Assembly (NCBI GenBank): GCA_910586555.1
Contig: CAJUJY010000003.1
Location: 52,168-116,167 of the forward strand
Reading direction: 5' to 3'
DNA: 64,000 nt
DNA from: an uncultured Lachnospiraceae bacterium
GTDB lineage: Bacteria; Bacillota; Clostridia; Lachnospirales; Lachnospiraceae
Of this stretch, positions 18,767-27,329 are shown piece after piece (within the stretch, counting starts at the first letter, position 1; the number at the start of each line of letters is the position of its first letter). Position numbers and translations under genes: made by a program. Under the pieces are notes generated by a model. The model had not been told where the DNA came from. It did no database searches and saw only the letters and a list, made by a program, of their open reading frames with translations.

Positions 18767-19780
18767 ATGGAAAAAAGACCAATAACCAAGCATATTTCCA
18801 AAATATTTCTGGCATTATTACTAATATACAGTGTTAGTTCCAACTTATGTAAATATGCGTCTGCTAAAATTGCACCTGTAATCCTTCTTTCAGACTACAA
18901 CAGGGAAATGAATGCAGGTGATGAATATTATTTATTTGCATATTCATCTGATGGCAGAATCCCTAAATTTTCAAGTTCAGACAAAAAAATTGCTACCATT
19001 GATAAATATGGTAAAATCACTGCAAAAAAAGCTGGCAAATGCACAATCACTGTTAAAGCATTTACTACTGAAGCATATTGCAGCCTGAAAGTCTTAAAAA
19101 CCCAGATTACACTTAATAAAAAATCTGTATCTATAGAACAAAATGAAATCTTTAAACTCGGTACAAAAATTTCAAATAATTCCAGCCCGTTATATAAAAG
19201 CAGTAAAAAGAGCGTTGCCATTGTTGATGATGAAGGCAATATTACAGGCATAAAACCTGGCAGTACAGTAATAACTGTACAGGCTGGCGGTTCATCTGCG
19301 GACTGTATTGTTACTGTAAGGCAGCCTGTAATTAAACTTGACAGGCTGTATAAACGTCTTTACAGATGCCAGAGTTTTAAACTTAATGCAACTGTTTCAT
19401 CAGGTGTTATGCCTGTCTGGAAATCTAATAAAAAAAGTGTTGCAACTGTAGATGAAAATGGAAAAGTTACTGCCATAAAACATGGTACAGCACTAATTAC
19501 AGCCAAAGTCTGTGGTATAACTAAAACATGTGAAGTTGTAGTTGAGCCTCCTGTAATTAAACTGGCAAACAATGATATAACAATACAGGAAGGAGTTTCA
19601 TACAATATTGGCATGTCAATATCATCAGGCAATGCACCTGTCTGGACTTCAAGTAAAGAAAGTGTTGCAACTGTTGACCAGCTTGGCAATGTGTATGCAC
19701 TTGCAAAGGGTACTTCAACAATAACTGTAAGTGAAGATGGCACAAAAGTTAAATGTAAAGTCCATGTAATATCTGGATAA
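18767..19780 (+). CDS. Secreted protein with four BIG_2 (Ig-like) repeats
   Basis: 337 residues. A signal peptide occupies about 1-34 (FLALLLIYSVSS, then YASA). Four Ig-like BIG_2 repeats of about 75 residues follow. Each has the pattern W/K-x-S-S/N-K-x-S-V-A-T-V-D-x-x-G-x-V-x-A-x-x-x-G-T-x-x-I-T. No sortase or membrane anchor is seen, so it is either released or held non-covalently. BIG_2 domains usually act as stalks or mediate adhesion. It is monocistronic. Confidence 0.85.
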   Translation: MEKRPITKHISKIFLALLLIYSVSSNLCKYASAKIAPVILLSDYNREMNAGDEYYLFAYSSDGRIPKFSSSDKKIATIDKYGKITAKKAGKCTITVKAFTTEAYCSLKVLKTQITLNKKSVSIEQNEIFKLGTKISNNSSPLYKSSKKSVAIVDDEGNITGIKPGSTVITVQAGGSSADCIVTVRQPVIKLDRLYKRLYRCQSFKLNATVSSGVMPVWKSNKKSVATVDENGKVTAIKHGTALITAKVCGITKTCEVVVEPPVIKLANNDITIQEGVSYNIGMSISSGNAPVWTSSKESVATVDQLGNVYALAKGTSTITVSEDGTKVKCKVHVISG

Positions 19781-19863
19781 ATAATAGTATACCTGTCTGG
19801 ATTAAATCCTTTATTATAAAAAATAACTATCCCGTCTTAAATAATATTAAAAGGGAAGCTGTT

Positions 19864-20385
19864 TTACACCCATTCTGTTGTTTTTCCTAATGGAAACCTG
19901 CTTTTATGCAATATGCCAGGCCCGCCGCCCTCATCAGGGTAGCCTGCTGGCATTATAAGCACAGGTTCTTGTGAAGCTGGTATATTAAATTCTTTTATAA
20001 GCTTTTCCTTATCAAACATTCCTACAATAGTAGTACCAATTCCAAGTTCTGCTGCCTGTAATGACATATGCGCTACAATTATACCTATATCCATAAGCCC
20101 GAACTTTATACTGTCTGCCTCACTCATATGTACATTCCCTGTATCTTTTTCAAGTGATACAATAATTACAGCAGGAGCATTAAAATGGCACTCTGTACAC
20201 TTCCTTATTTTCTCTATTCCCTCTTTACTGGTTACTATTTTAAGCCTGTGCCTTTGTAAATTACATGCTGATGGTGATATTCTTGCCGCTTCCACAATTT
20301 TTTCAAGTTTCTCTTTTTCTACAGCATGGTCTTTATCCATTTTCCTAAGGGAATACCTTTCCTTTACTAAATCCAGAAAATCCAT
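19864..20385 (-). CDS. Nitroreductase-family FMN oxidoreductase
   Basis: 173 residues, the compact form of the family. The FMN-binding N-terminus reads RYSLRKM (family RxSxRxF/Y), then ARISPSACNLQ. DIGIIVAHMSLQAAELGIGTTIVGMF is the typical dimer-interface helix, and a C-terminal loop (GYPDEGG) replaces the usual GYP strand. The family reduces nitro, quinone, enone or flavin substrates. It is the last gene of the operon that starts at the BirA-like promoter (23.7 kb), only 29 nt after the ligase. It could therefore serve as a reductase in the same pathway. Confidence 0.85.
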   Translation of the reverse strand: MDFLDLVKERYSLRKMDKDHAVEKEKLEKIVEAARISPSACNLQRHRLKIVTSKEGIEKIRKCTECHFNAPAVIIVSLEKDTGNVHMSEADSIKFGLMDIGIIVAHMSLQAAELGIGTTIVGMFDKEKLIKEFNIPASQEPVLIMPAGYPDEGGGPGILHKSRFPLGKTTEWV

Positions 20386-20414
20386 TTTTCCTCCTTTTAT
20401 ATATGCCTTTTTTA

Positions 20415-21734
20415 TTAACTATGGCACTTTTGTGTATTCCAGTGTTTATACATTTCTAAAATTTTCTTTTTATCTTTTTTCCCACTCCCATTATAAACCA
20501 TTTTGTTTAATACTATTATTTTACATGGCATTTCATAATTTGCAAGTTTTTTTCTAAGCTTTTTAAAAATATCACTATCCCCTGGAAGTTTCTTTAATAT
20601 ATTACTTCCATTACAGGCATTGCTGTATACAATATTTCCTGCCAGATCAATAAACGCTAAAAGAATACATTTTTTATTTCCTGTTACTGGTACTACTGCT
20701 GCCTCGTGTATACCCTCTATTTCTTCAAGTTTGCTTTCAATATTAATTAATGAAACCTTGCGTCCATGTATTAAAACTATATCATCACTTCTTCCATTAA
20801 AATATAAATTGCCTTCTTTATCCATATATCCATTGTCTGACACTGAATATGGACATTTAATGCCTTCTGCATGGTATTTGTTATCAACATAAATTTTGCC
20901 GTCCTGTATAAAAACTTTTACACCTGGAAATGGTTTTCCTACAAGATTTTTGTCTGTTGTCATATCTTTATCTTTTATATATGTAATATAGTTAAGTTCA
21001 CTTGCACCATAATACAATGTAATATCCGCCATAGGAAATATTTCCTTAAGTTTACTGGCATCATTAAGGCAAAGGCTTTGTGAACCTGATATTATGGATT
21101 TGATATTGTTATTGCTTTCTTTTATAATAACTGGCATTAACATAAGTTTAGACGGTATAAGGTATATGGAATTAACATTTTCTTTTTTAATTATATTTGC
21201 CCATCTTCCAGGATTAAAACCATTTTCCGCAACAACTGTCCCACCTGCGTAGAACAGTGACAAATATAAATTAAGGTTTCCAGTAAATGCAAGGCTTCCT
21301 TGTGCAAATAAAATACTTTCCTTATTTATTCCAAATATTTTATTTTGTGCTGGGAAAAACCCTGACCAGCTTTTATATGTCCTGTATAAAATTTTTGGAA
21401 TACCAGTTGTACCAGATGTTGCAACTCCCATACAAGTATTTTCTGGTACACTGCTAATTACTGGCTGTACTAATGCATCAGCAGGTACTATAACTGGAAT
21501 TACCCCACAGGCATTACATGCAAGGAATAATACAAGCTGTTTTAATATACTTTTTTCTTTTATCACAAAAACTTTTTTAACGTTTTTGCCAGGCAGTACC
21601 TGTTGCTTTTTCAGGATACTTTCTGCCATTCCTGACGCCATCTCTGACAACCTGCCATATGTATAAGCAGTTCCATCTTCTATAATTGCAGTTCTTGCAG
21701 GATCTGCGGTTTTAATTAATTCAAAATAATCCAT
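20415..21734 (-). CDS. AMP-dependent acid-CoA ligase (YhfT-like)
   Basis: 439 residues. The ATP/AMP motif GVATSGTTGIPKILYRT is near 118-134, YYGASELNYI is motif A5 near 240, and NGYMDKEGNLYFNGRSDDIVLIHGRKVS covers A7-A8. The Lys-containing C-terminal lid (NGSGKKDKKKI) is present. The enzyme should activate a carboxylic acid as acyl-AMP and then CoA thioester. In Bacillus subtilis the biotin-controlled yhfU-yhfT-yhfS operon pairs bioY with exactly this kind of ligase and a thiolase. The neighbourhood here matches that set. The acid substrate is unknown; a pimelate precursor is an inference. Confidence 0.85.
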   Translation of the reverse strand: MDYFELIKTADPARTAIIEDGTAYTYGRLSEMASGMAESILKKQQVLPGKNVKKVFVIKEKSILKQLVLFLACNACGVIPVIVPADALVQPVISSVPENTCMGVATSGTTGIPKILYRTYKSWSGFFPAQNKIFGINKESILFAQGSLAFTGNLNLYLSLFYAGGTVVAENGFNPGRWANIIKKENVNSIYLIPSKLMLMPVIIKESNNNIKSIISGSQSLCLNDASKLKEIFPMADITLYYGASELNYITYIKDKDMTTDKNLVGKPFPGVKVFIQDGKIYVDNKYHAEGIKCPYSVSDNGYMDKEGNLYFNGRSDDIVLIHGRKVSLINIESKLEEIEGIHEAAVVPVTGNKKCILLAFIDLAGNIVYSNACNGSNILKKLPGDSDIFKKLRKKLANYEMPCKIIVLNKMVYNGSGKKDKKKILEMYKHWNTQKCHS

Positions 21735-21766
21735 TATAAAAATTCCCCAATAATAAAATAAACCAT

Positions 21767-22972
21767 TTAAAGAGCATGCTTTTTAATAAGAAGGGCTGTC
21801 CCAATCCCGCCCGCTGCTGCTATGCTGCATACAGCATATTTACTAGTGCCATTTACTGGCTTAGTATATTCTAGTGCTTTAAGTGCATGTAATAATATAA
21901 TGCCTCCTGATGCACCATATGGATGTCCATATGCTAATGCACCTCCAAAAATATTATATTTATCTATAGCATCAGAATATTTTCTTGCAAATAATTCATC
22001 TATTACTGCAAATGCTTCGTTACATTCAAAAACAGATATATCATGGTAATCCATATTATTTTTTGCAAGAAGCTTTTCTATTGCTATAATTGCTGAACGC
22101 GGGCTTTCATCTGGATTAACCCCTGTTTCTATAACGCCTTTAATCTCTGCCAATGGTTTTATATTATGTTCCTGAAGATATCTGCCAGAACATATTATTA
22201 CAAAAGCAGCCCCGTCATTTGTAAGGCAGGCATTGGCGGCTGTTATTACACTTCCCCCTTTTAATGTATATGGCAGCCTGTCTAGTAATCTCTGGTTCAT
22301 TCTGTCACGTATTCCTTCATCTTTATTATGTCCATATGGCATGTCTGCAATAATATCATTTAAAACACCCTTTTCCCTTGCTTCTTTTGCAAGGGCATGG
22401 CTTCTTAAAACCCATTTATCAAGCATTTTTCTTGTAATCCCTTCTGAAAGTGCTGTTCTCTCTGCCCCTTCAAGCATTGCAGCCTGCCTGTGCTCTCCTG
22501 GCGAAAATTTAGCTGTTTTATACCATGAATTTTCTCCGCCATAAGCTTCATAACTGGTATGGTTTTTATTATATCCCCGCCTTGGGGCCGTTGAACAGCT
22601 TTCAAATCCTCCTGCAATAATACAGCCTGCCTGCCTGCACTGTACCCTGGCAGCCGCCATAGCAATGCTTTCAAGTCCTGAGCCACATTGCAGGTCTATT
22701 GTAAATGCAGGTATTTCTTCTGGAAGCCCTGCTTCAAGCATCATAAGCCTTGCAATATTTCCTCCTGCCCCTGCTGCATTTCCAGCAATAACCATATCAG
22801 CACAAAGCCATTTATATTTTCCCATAATATACCGGAGTACATCTGCCCCAAGAATTTCTGCCGGAACATTATGGTACATACTATTTTCTATTCCTATATA
22901 ACTCCTGGCTCCGCCAGCTATATATGCTTTCTCCATAAAATTCCCATTTGGTATTCCTTGTTCCATATGCAT
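21767..22972 (-). CDS. Thiolase-family acetyl-CoA acyltransferase (YhfS-like)
   Basis: 401 residues. The nucleophile is C96 in TIDLQCGSGLESIA. The thiolase His is in GGALAYGHPYGASGG near 345, and the second Cys is in AVCSIAAAGGIG near 385. In that last motif SIAAAGG replaces the common IGGGQG. It should carry out a reversible Claisen condensation or cleavage of 3-oxoacyl-CoA. The start is ATG 22972, with AGGGGG 8 nt upstream. This overlaps the preceding gene by 92 nt; ATG 22936 is an alternative. It is the second gene of the putative biotin-controlled operon. Confidence 0.88.
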   Translation of the reverse strand: MHMEQGIPNGNFMEKAYIAGGARSYIGIENSMYHNVPAEILGADVLRYIMGKYKWLCADMVIAGNAAGAGGNIARLMMLEAGLPEEIPAFTIDLQCGSGLESIAMAAARVQCRQAGCIIAGGFESCSTAPRRGYNKNHTSYEAYGGENSWYKTAKFSPGEHRQAAMLEGAERTALSEGITRKMLDKWVLRSHALAKEAREKGVLNDIIADMPYGHNKDEGIRDRMNQRLLDRLPYTLKGGSVITAANACLTNDGAAFVIICSGRYLQEHNIKPLAEIKGVIETGVNPDESPRSAIIAIEKLLAKNNMDYHDISVFECNEAFAVIDELFARKYSDAIDKYNIFGGALAYGHPYGASGGIILLHALKALEYTKPVNGTSKYAVCSIAAAGGIGTALLIKKHAL

Positions 22973-23570
22973 TATTAAAACCCCCTGCCTGCAAAGCTAT
23001 TATTTTTCTACTTGTATTATCCAGGTTGTATATTTCTATCTCTTCACCTGCAAATACAGGGTTTCTAAAAACCATTATATATCTGTCTGTACTATTATCC
23101 GGAATATCTTTATAAATACATTTTTTAATTATATCTTCAAACATAAGAAAACCAGGCACTACAGGCTGTGCTTTGTGGTGTATTATATTACTGTCACCTG
23201 TACTTTCTGTAAATTCTTTTATATCCTCTGTTGTATATCTTAACTTGAAAATATATGTACCACCCTGGCATATACAGCCTGTAAAAGTATTTTTTAATAT
23301 ATTACCGCCTGGCATACTGGCCGGTTTTAAAAGGTACATAGTTAATTCATACCCTGTATTGCCATATGCTGTACATGCAGAAATAACAGAACAGTTTTTA
23401 CGTTGTTTTATAAACCTATTTTTAATATGTCTGACAGAAGTTTTATTATCTGCCAGCCCTGTTTTTTCAATTTTTAATTCCAGCTTTGCTATAAACCAGC
23501 CATTAAAACCTTCTATATTTGTAAGGCTTTTAACCAGTTCCCTGTAAATATATAATTCTGGTAACAACAC
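22881..23570 (-). CDS. MaoC-like hotdog protein, first gene of the biotin-linked operon
   Basis: 229 residues from GTG 23568-23570 with AGGAGAGG 7 nt upstream. The C-terminal half carries FTESTGDSNIIHH (about 120-133), whose D-x4-H spacing matches the catalytic pair of R-specific enoyl-CoA hydratases (GDxNPIH). QPVVPGFLMFEDII and NPVFAGEEIEIYN follow, as in MaoC folds. The N-terminal half is not recognised and may be a degenerate second hotdog. It could hydrate or dehydrate the product of the thiolase reaction. Its 3' end overlaps the thiolase start. Confidence 0.65.
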   Translation of the reverse strand: MLLPELYIYRELVKSLTNIEGFNGWFIAKLELKIEKTGLADNKTSVRHIKNRFIKQRKNCSVISACTAYGNTGYELTMYLLKPASMPGGNILKNTFTGCICQGGTYIFKLRYTTEDIKEFTESTGDSNIIHHKAQPVVPGFLMFEDIIKKCIYKDIPDNSTDRYIMVFRNPVFAGEEIEIYNLDNTSRKIIALQAGGFNNAYGTRNTKWEFYGESIYSWRSQELYRNRK

Positions 23571-23714
23571 TGTTTTCCTCTCCTGTTTTAGCCAGTCGGA
23601 TATCCAGAATCACATCCTGGCGGTAGCAAAACAACTTTATTGCGGTTTTATGGTATTTTGGCAGAAGATTTAATCCTTAACCCTGCCAGAACCGGTATAT
23701 TATTTTTATTATTA

Positions 23715-23743
23715 AGTATAATTCTTCATTTAAAGTTTGTCAA
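23715..23743 (-). promoter_or_regulatory. Promoter of the hotdog-thiolase-ligase-nitroreductase operon
   Basis: On the minus strand, TTGACA (23743-23738) and TATACT (23720-23715) are separated by exactly 17 nt. The -35 box is the left half-site of the palindrome at 23738-23766. A leader of about 140 nt precedes the GTG start. Confidence 0.8.
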
Positions 23744-23766
23744 CCTTGAGTAAAATTCAGTTGACA
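23738..23766. promoter_or_regulatory. BirA-like biotin operator
   Basis: TGTCAAC, 15 nt, GTTGACA: a perfect 7-bp inverted repeat with the half-site and spacer layout of BirA operators (TGTAAAC-N15/16-GTTTACA). Each half-site forms the -35 region of a divergent promoter. A bound repressor would therefore block both bioY and the facing operon. The presence of bioY 130 nt away supports the BirA assignment. Confidence 0.8.
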
Positions 23767-23789
23767 TATAATAAATGCTTTTGTATAAT
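23761..23789 (+). promoter_or_regulatory. bioY promoter
   Basis: TTGACA (23761-23766) and TATAAT (23784-23789) are both perfect, with a 17-nt spacer. The -35 lies within the right half of the BirA-like operator. Confidence 0.85.
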
Positions 23790-23895
23790 GTTGACATAAA
23801 CAGGAACCAGGCAAAACCATAGAAAGCTTAAATATGCTGTTGAAAGTCTTTGATTTTTATACTTTGGGTTATGTACTGGAGAAATGGAGCCAAAA

Positions 23896-24450
23896 ATGGA
23901 AAAAAGCAAAACAATTAATAAACTCTCTACCCGTTGCCTTGTGATTATGTCAATGTTTGCCGCTGTATTATGTGTATCGGCATACATAAGCATACCTTTG
24001 CCAAATGGTACACATATTACAGCACTAACTATGATAATTACAATTATAGTGCTTACATTTCCTGTACGGCAGTCATTTTCTATAATTCTGGTATGGCTGC
24101 TTCTTGGCATAGCCGGGGTTCCTGTTTTCGTCGGGGGAGTTGCAGGGATTGGGTACATTACCGGGCCATACGGGGGCTATAGTATAGGGTTTCTTATTAT
24201 TTCAATATTTGTCCCAATGCTTTGTACAGGCAGAAGTAACAGGCTGTATTTAATGGCAGTTGCAGTATTATCTGCAATTTTTGATGACCTTACAGGTACT
24301 TTCTGGATTATGGCTGTTTCAAAAATACCATTTAAAACAGCATTTGTTACTGGATTTGTCCCATTTATTGCACTTGATATTGTAAAAGCATTATTAGCCA
24401 CACAGCTCGTCCCACAATTACGTAAAACTATAAATAATTTAGATAATTAA
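23896..24450 (+). CDS. bioY: BioY-family biotin transporter substrate-binding subunit
   Basis: 184 residues from ATG 23896, which has GGAG 6 nt upstream; ATG 23884 is in frame but overlaps its own GGAG. Six hydrophobic helices are visible. The BioY signature occurs as GIAGVPVFVGGVAGIGYITGPYGGY near 80-105. It is the S-component that captures biotin for an ECF-type transporter, or that works alone. Control by biotin is shown by the operator overlapping its promoter. Convergent with the vsr-like gene, with a shared terminator between them. Confidence 0.95.
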   Translation: MEKSKTINKLSTRCLVIMSMFAAVLCVSAYISIPLPNGTHITALTMIITIIVLTFPVRQSFSIILVWLLLGIAGVPVFVGGVAGIGYITGPYGGYSIGFLIISIFVPMLCTGRSNRLYLMAVAVLSAIFDDLTGTFWIMAVSKIPFKTAFVTGFVPFIALDIVKALLATQLVPQLRKTINNLDN

Positions 24451-24474
24451 AAAACAGCATTATTGCTGTTTTTT
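24448..24474. terminator. Bidirectional terminator between bioY and vsr-like gene
   Basis: AAAAAACAGCA, a TTAT loop and TGCTGTTTTTT form a perfect 11-bp stem with a U-run on both strands, placed exactly between two convergent stops. Confidence 0.9.
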
Positions 24475-24904
24475 ATTCTTCTATTGAAATGTCAAATATA
24501 ACTTCTTCTATAGTTTTAACACATTCTTCTATATTTTTTTTAATATCATCCCCCCAGAACCTTAAAACAGTCCAGCCTTTAAACATAAGCTGTTTGTTGA
24601 TTTCCTCATCACGTTCCATATTTCTTGTAATTTTTTTAATCCAGTATTCACCTTTTTCGCCTTTTTCAAGTCTTGCTTTTAGCTTGTCCCAGTCTTTGCC
24701 ATGAAAAAATTCCCCATCACAAAATATTGCTATTTTATATTTTGTCAGAACAATATCTGGTGAACCTGGCAGTTCTTTATAATTTTTCCTGTAATGGTAG
24801 CCTTTCTGCCATAACGCCTTGCAAAGCATTAATTCTATAGATGTATTTTTCCCTTTTATATTCTGCATGTTTTTTCTGCGCTGTTCTTTTGTAAGTACGT
24901 CCAT
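24473..24904 (-). CDS. Vsr-like endonuclease
   Basis: 143 residues from ATG 24904 (AGGAG 9 nt upstream). It has the very-short-patch-repair framework: RRKNMQNIKGKNTSIE, LPGSPDIVL with the catalytic Asp, the DGEFFHGKDW region, and the ITRNMERDEEINKQLMFKGWTVLRFW core. Vsr nicks T:G mismatches left by deaminated 5-methylcytosine, which explains its place after a C5-methyltransferase. The structural-zinc Cys residues of E. coli Vsr (GCFWH, WECE) are replaced by GEFFH and WGDD, so the zinc site is absent. It belongs to a variant subfamily and could also act as the restriction nuclease of the neighbouring methylase. Confidence 0.8.
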   Translation of the reverse strand: MDVLTKEQRRKNMQNIKGKNTSIELMLCKALWQKGYHYRKNYKELPGSPDIVLTKYKIAIFCDGEFFHGKDWDKLKARLEKGEKGEYWIKKITRNMERDEEINKQLMFKGWTVLRFWGDDIKKNIEECVKTIEEVIFDISIEE

Positions 24905-24974
24905 TTGTACCATCTCCTAAAATATATGCCTTCTCTTGCTTACTATTGTATATTGCTATAGATAATTTTATAAT

Positions 24975-26375
24975 TTACCTTATATATTGCAGTGCTTTTA
25001 CAATTTCCCTTGCCAGTGCATATGCAAGAAGCGGTGGTATTGCATCACCAATCTGCTCATACCTGTCCTGGACTTTATCACCGTGGAACTGTACATAAGG
25101 CCCTGCAAACTGGTACCAGTCCGGAAAACTCTGTAACCTTGCTGCCTCCCTTGGTGATATTGCCCTGTTTAAATATGGGTGCAGTATTTCATCTAAACAA
25201 TGTGAAGTTACAGTAAAACTTATCTCTGTCTTAATTAACCTGCGGTTTCTTGAGCCATAAATAGTATTTGGGAACAAATGCCTGTACTTTTCAATCGTCC
25301 CCTCTTCTTCAAGCCTTTCAAAAGCTGCTTTCATGCTTTCTTTTTCTTTTATAAGTGATAGAAGTTCCTGCTTTCTTTTAATATGTCCTGGCGCTTTATG
25401 GCTGCTTATGCTGTTTTCCTTAAAAAGCCCTTTCTCTATAAGGTGTTCTGGCACAGATGTATTCATTATGCCTGATTTATATTTACCACGCATAATATCT
25501 ATAAAATGCTGCCTGTTTTTATCTTTATACTCCCTTTTACGGTAACGGGTTGCCTCTTCACCTATACCAATCCTTGGCAAATCACCTATTGCGTCTTGTA
25601 CTGTGATATAGGGGTATTTACGGCCTGGCCCATATTCTTTCTCAGGATATGTAAACTTTACCCTGTCTGTTAAGCTAGTACGCACAAGTACAAGAAACAG
25701 TCTTTCCCTAAGCTGCGGCACGCCATAATCACATGCTTTAAGCAGTACAATATCCTGTTTCCTCGATACAAGTTTGTATGAAGGTGTTACACTTATATCT
25801 TCAAATGTATCACATATATAATTAAAAAAAGCACCCCTTTTGCCATTTTTAGCTTTGGAAAACATTCCTTTAACATTTTCAAACAATATCATTTTAGTAT
25901 TGACTGTACGCGCAATTCTTAGAATATTATTAAATAAACCATCACGTTCATCATTTTCAGTCCTGGTACCTGCAAGGCTGAAACTCTCACATGGAGCACC
26001 GCCTGATACAACATCTATGGTTTCATCTAAAGAGTTAATTCCATATCTTGATAATAAAAGTTCTTTAACTATCTTACTGCTAACCTGGTTAATATCACCA
26101 TGTATTAAAAGGGTCTGTGTGCTTTCATGCATAAATGGCTGTATGTATTTATAACATTGTTCTATATCTTTTTTACATTTTGCAAGTTCCAGGACTTCTG
26201 CATTATGTGTTATAGAATATGTCTGTGCTGTAGTATCTGTCCATTCAACTGCTATAAGTGGCAATATCCCTGCCCACTTAAAGCCTGTACACAAACCGCC
26301 AGGACCTGAAAATAAATCAATACTGGTTTTTGTCATACATTCATCTGCCATACGTTTTCTTAAACTTTCATTCAT
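24975..26375 (-). CDS. DNA (cytosine-5) methyltransferase
   Basis: 466 residues from ATG 26375 with GGGGAAAG upstream; an ATG 36 nt earlier has no ribosome site. Motif I DLFSGPGG is at 20-27. Motif IV is GGAPCESFS with the catalytic Cys at 129; E replaces the usual Q after Cys. Motif VI is FENVKG, followed by a long target-recognition region. The C-terminal motifs IX-X (REAARLQSFPDWYQF, QIGDAIPPLLAYALA) are intact. It methylates C5 of cytosine in an unknown site. Downstream lies the Vsr-like gene, and upstream the RloB-like and ATPase pair on the same strand. Confidence 0.95.
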   Translation of the reverse strand: MNESLRKRMADECMTKTSIDLFSGPGGLCTGFKWAGILPLIAVEWTDTTAQTYSITHNAEVLELAKCKKDIEQCYKYIQPFMHESTQTLLIHGDINQVSSKIVKELLLSRYGINSLDETIDVVSGGAPCESFSLAGTRTENDERDGLFNNILRIARTVNTKMILFENVKGMFSKAKNGKRGAFFNYICDTFEDISVTPSYKLVSRKQDIVLLKACDYGVPQLRERLFLVLVRTSLTDRVKFTYPEKEYGPGRKYPYITVQDAIGDLPRIGIGEEATRYRKREYKDKNRQHFIDIMRGKYKSGIMNTSVPEHLIEKGLFKENSISSHKAPGHIKRKQELLSLIKEKESMKAAFERLEEEGTIEKYRHLFPNTIYGSRNRRLIKTEISFTVTSHCLDEILHPYLNRAISPREAARLQSFPDWYQFAGPYVQFHGDKVQDRYEQIGDAIPPLLAYALAREIVKALQYIR

Positions 26376-26561
26376 GGTGGCACTTTCCCCTTTCAAATAC
26401 CTGCTATCCATAAAATATTACTGGCAGCCCTTTAAATGGTATAATACTATAAATTAACAGGGTTTGCAACTTTTTGAAGTGACACAGGACTCACTGGAAA
26501 ACCATATATAGGCAGTTATTGCAAATATTAGCTTGGTAAATAAAGTATTTGTTTTATTAAG

Positions 26562-27329
26562 TCAGATGATATTCCATAAATTTTCCCCATAATATTCTAT
26601 AAGAAAAAGAGGCACAGAATTTAATATTGCAATCATATAATTCATTTTAATAAACTTCTCTTTTTGTTCCATATAAATATTATATTGTTCCAGTTTTTCT
26701 AAAAATTCTTTATATGTACAATTCTCTCTGTATAATACTATAAGGCTTGCCCTTTTTCTACTTGCATTACATGCAATATACCACATATCTCTTGTTATAT
26801 TATTAAAATTTTTAAAATCAGTTTTTCCTCCAGATATTTCTTTATAATTTCTTATATCATAGAGAGGCATATAAAAATTTTTATAAGTTTTACTATTAAC
26901 AGATATTTCTTTTAATGACTCAATCATTGGATATGATATATATAACTTGCCATATTCAGTTTCATTATTAAATGTTTCTAACATTTCACAAAGTATATCT
27001 TTACCTGTATACTCTTTAGGAATATTGTTATTATGCCCATCATAATCAAAAAACATATAAATCTCAGAAAAATCATCTTCTGTATTATCACTTAGAATCT
27101 GTCTTGCTTCAAAACTCATCTCTTTTATAACTTCTATAACACCTGTTTCAAACCTGTCTTTTTTAAGCCTTGTCCAAAGCATATAAATATTTCCTTCTGC
27201 TGGAAAACTTATAATAGATACATCCGCTTTTTCGGAAAAAAAGATTTGAGTAAGATTTTGGAACAATTCTTTTTCAGTTTTTGCACCTTCATATATAAAT
27301 GCAATTTTTTTCTTTTTCCTTTTAATCAT
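26562..27329 (-). CDS. RloB-like TOPRIM-domain protein
   Basis: 255 residues from ATG 27329, overlapping the end of the ATPase gene by 8 nt (ATGATTAA), so translation is coupled. The N-terminus has the TOPRIM pattern: KKIAFIYEGAKTE, with the acidic residue E14, and FFDYDGH at 93-99 giving the D-x-D pair. Proteins of this kind pair with AAA ATPases in RloA/RloB and PARIS-type (AriA/AriB) phage-defence modules. The ATPase holds the nuclease-like effector until infection is sensed. Family identity is moderate; pairing and overlap are directly visible. Confidence 0.65.
   Translation of the reverse strand: MIKRKKKKIAFIYEGAKTEKELFQNLTQIFFSEKADVSIISFPAEGNIYMLWTRLKKDRFETGVIEVIKEMSFEARQILSDNTEDDFSEIYMFFDYDGHNNNIPKEYTGKDILCEMLETFNNETEYGKLYISYPMIESLKEISVNSKTYKNFYMPLYDIRNYKEISGGKTDFKNFNNITRDMWYIACNASRKRASLIVLYRENCTYKEFLEKLEQYNIYMEQKEKFIKMNYMIAILNSVPLFLIEYYGENLWNII

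Noticed and set aside
24975..26375. A complete type II restriction-modification pair
   Set aside because: No conventional restriction endonuclease gene is adjacent; only the Vsr-like gene and the ATPase-TOPRIM pair are seen.
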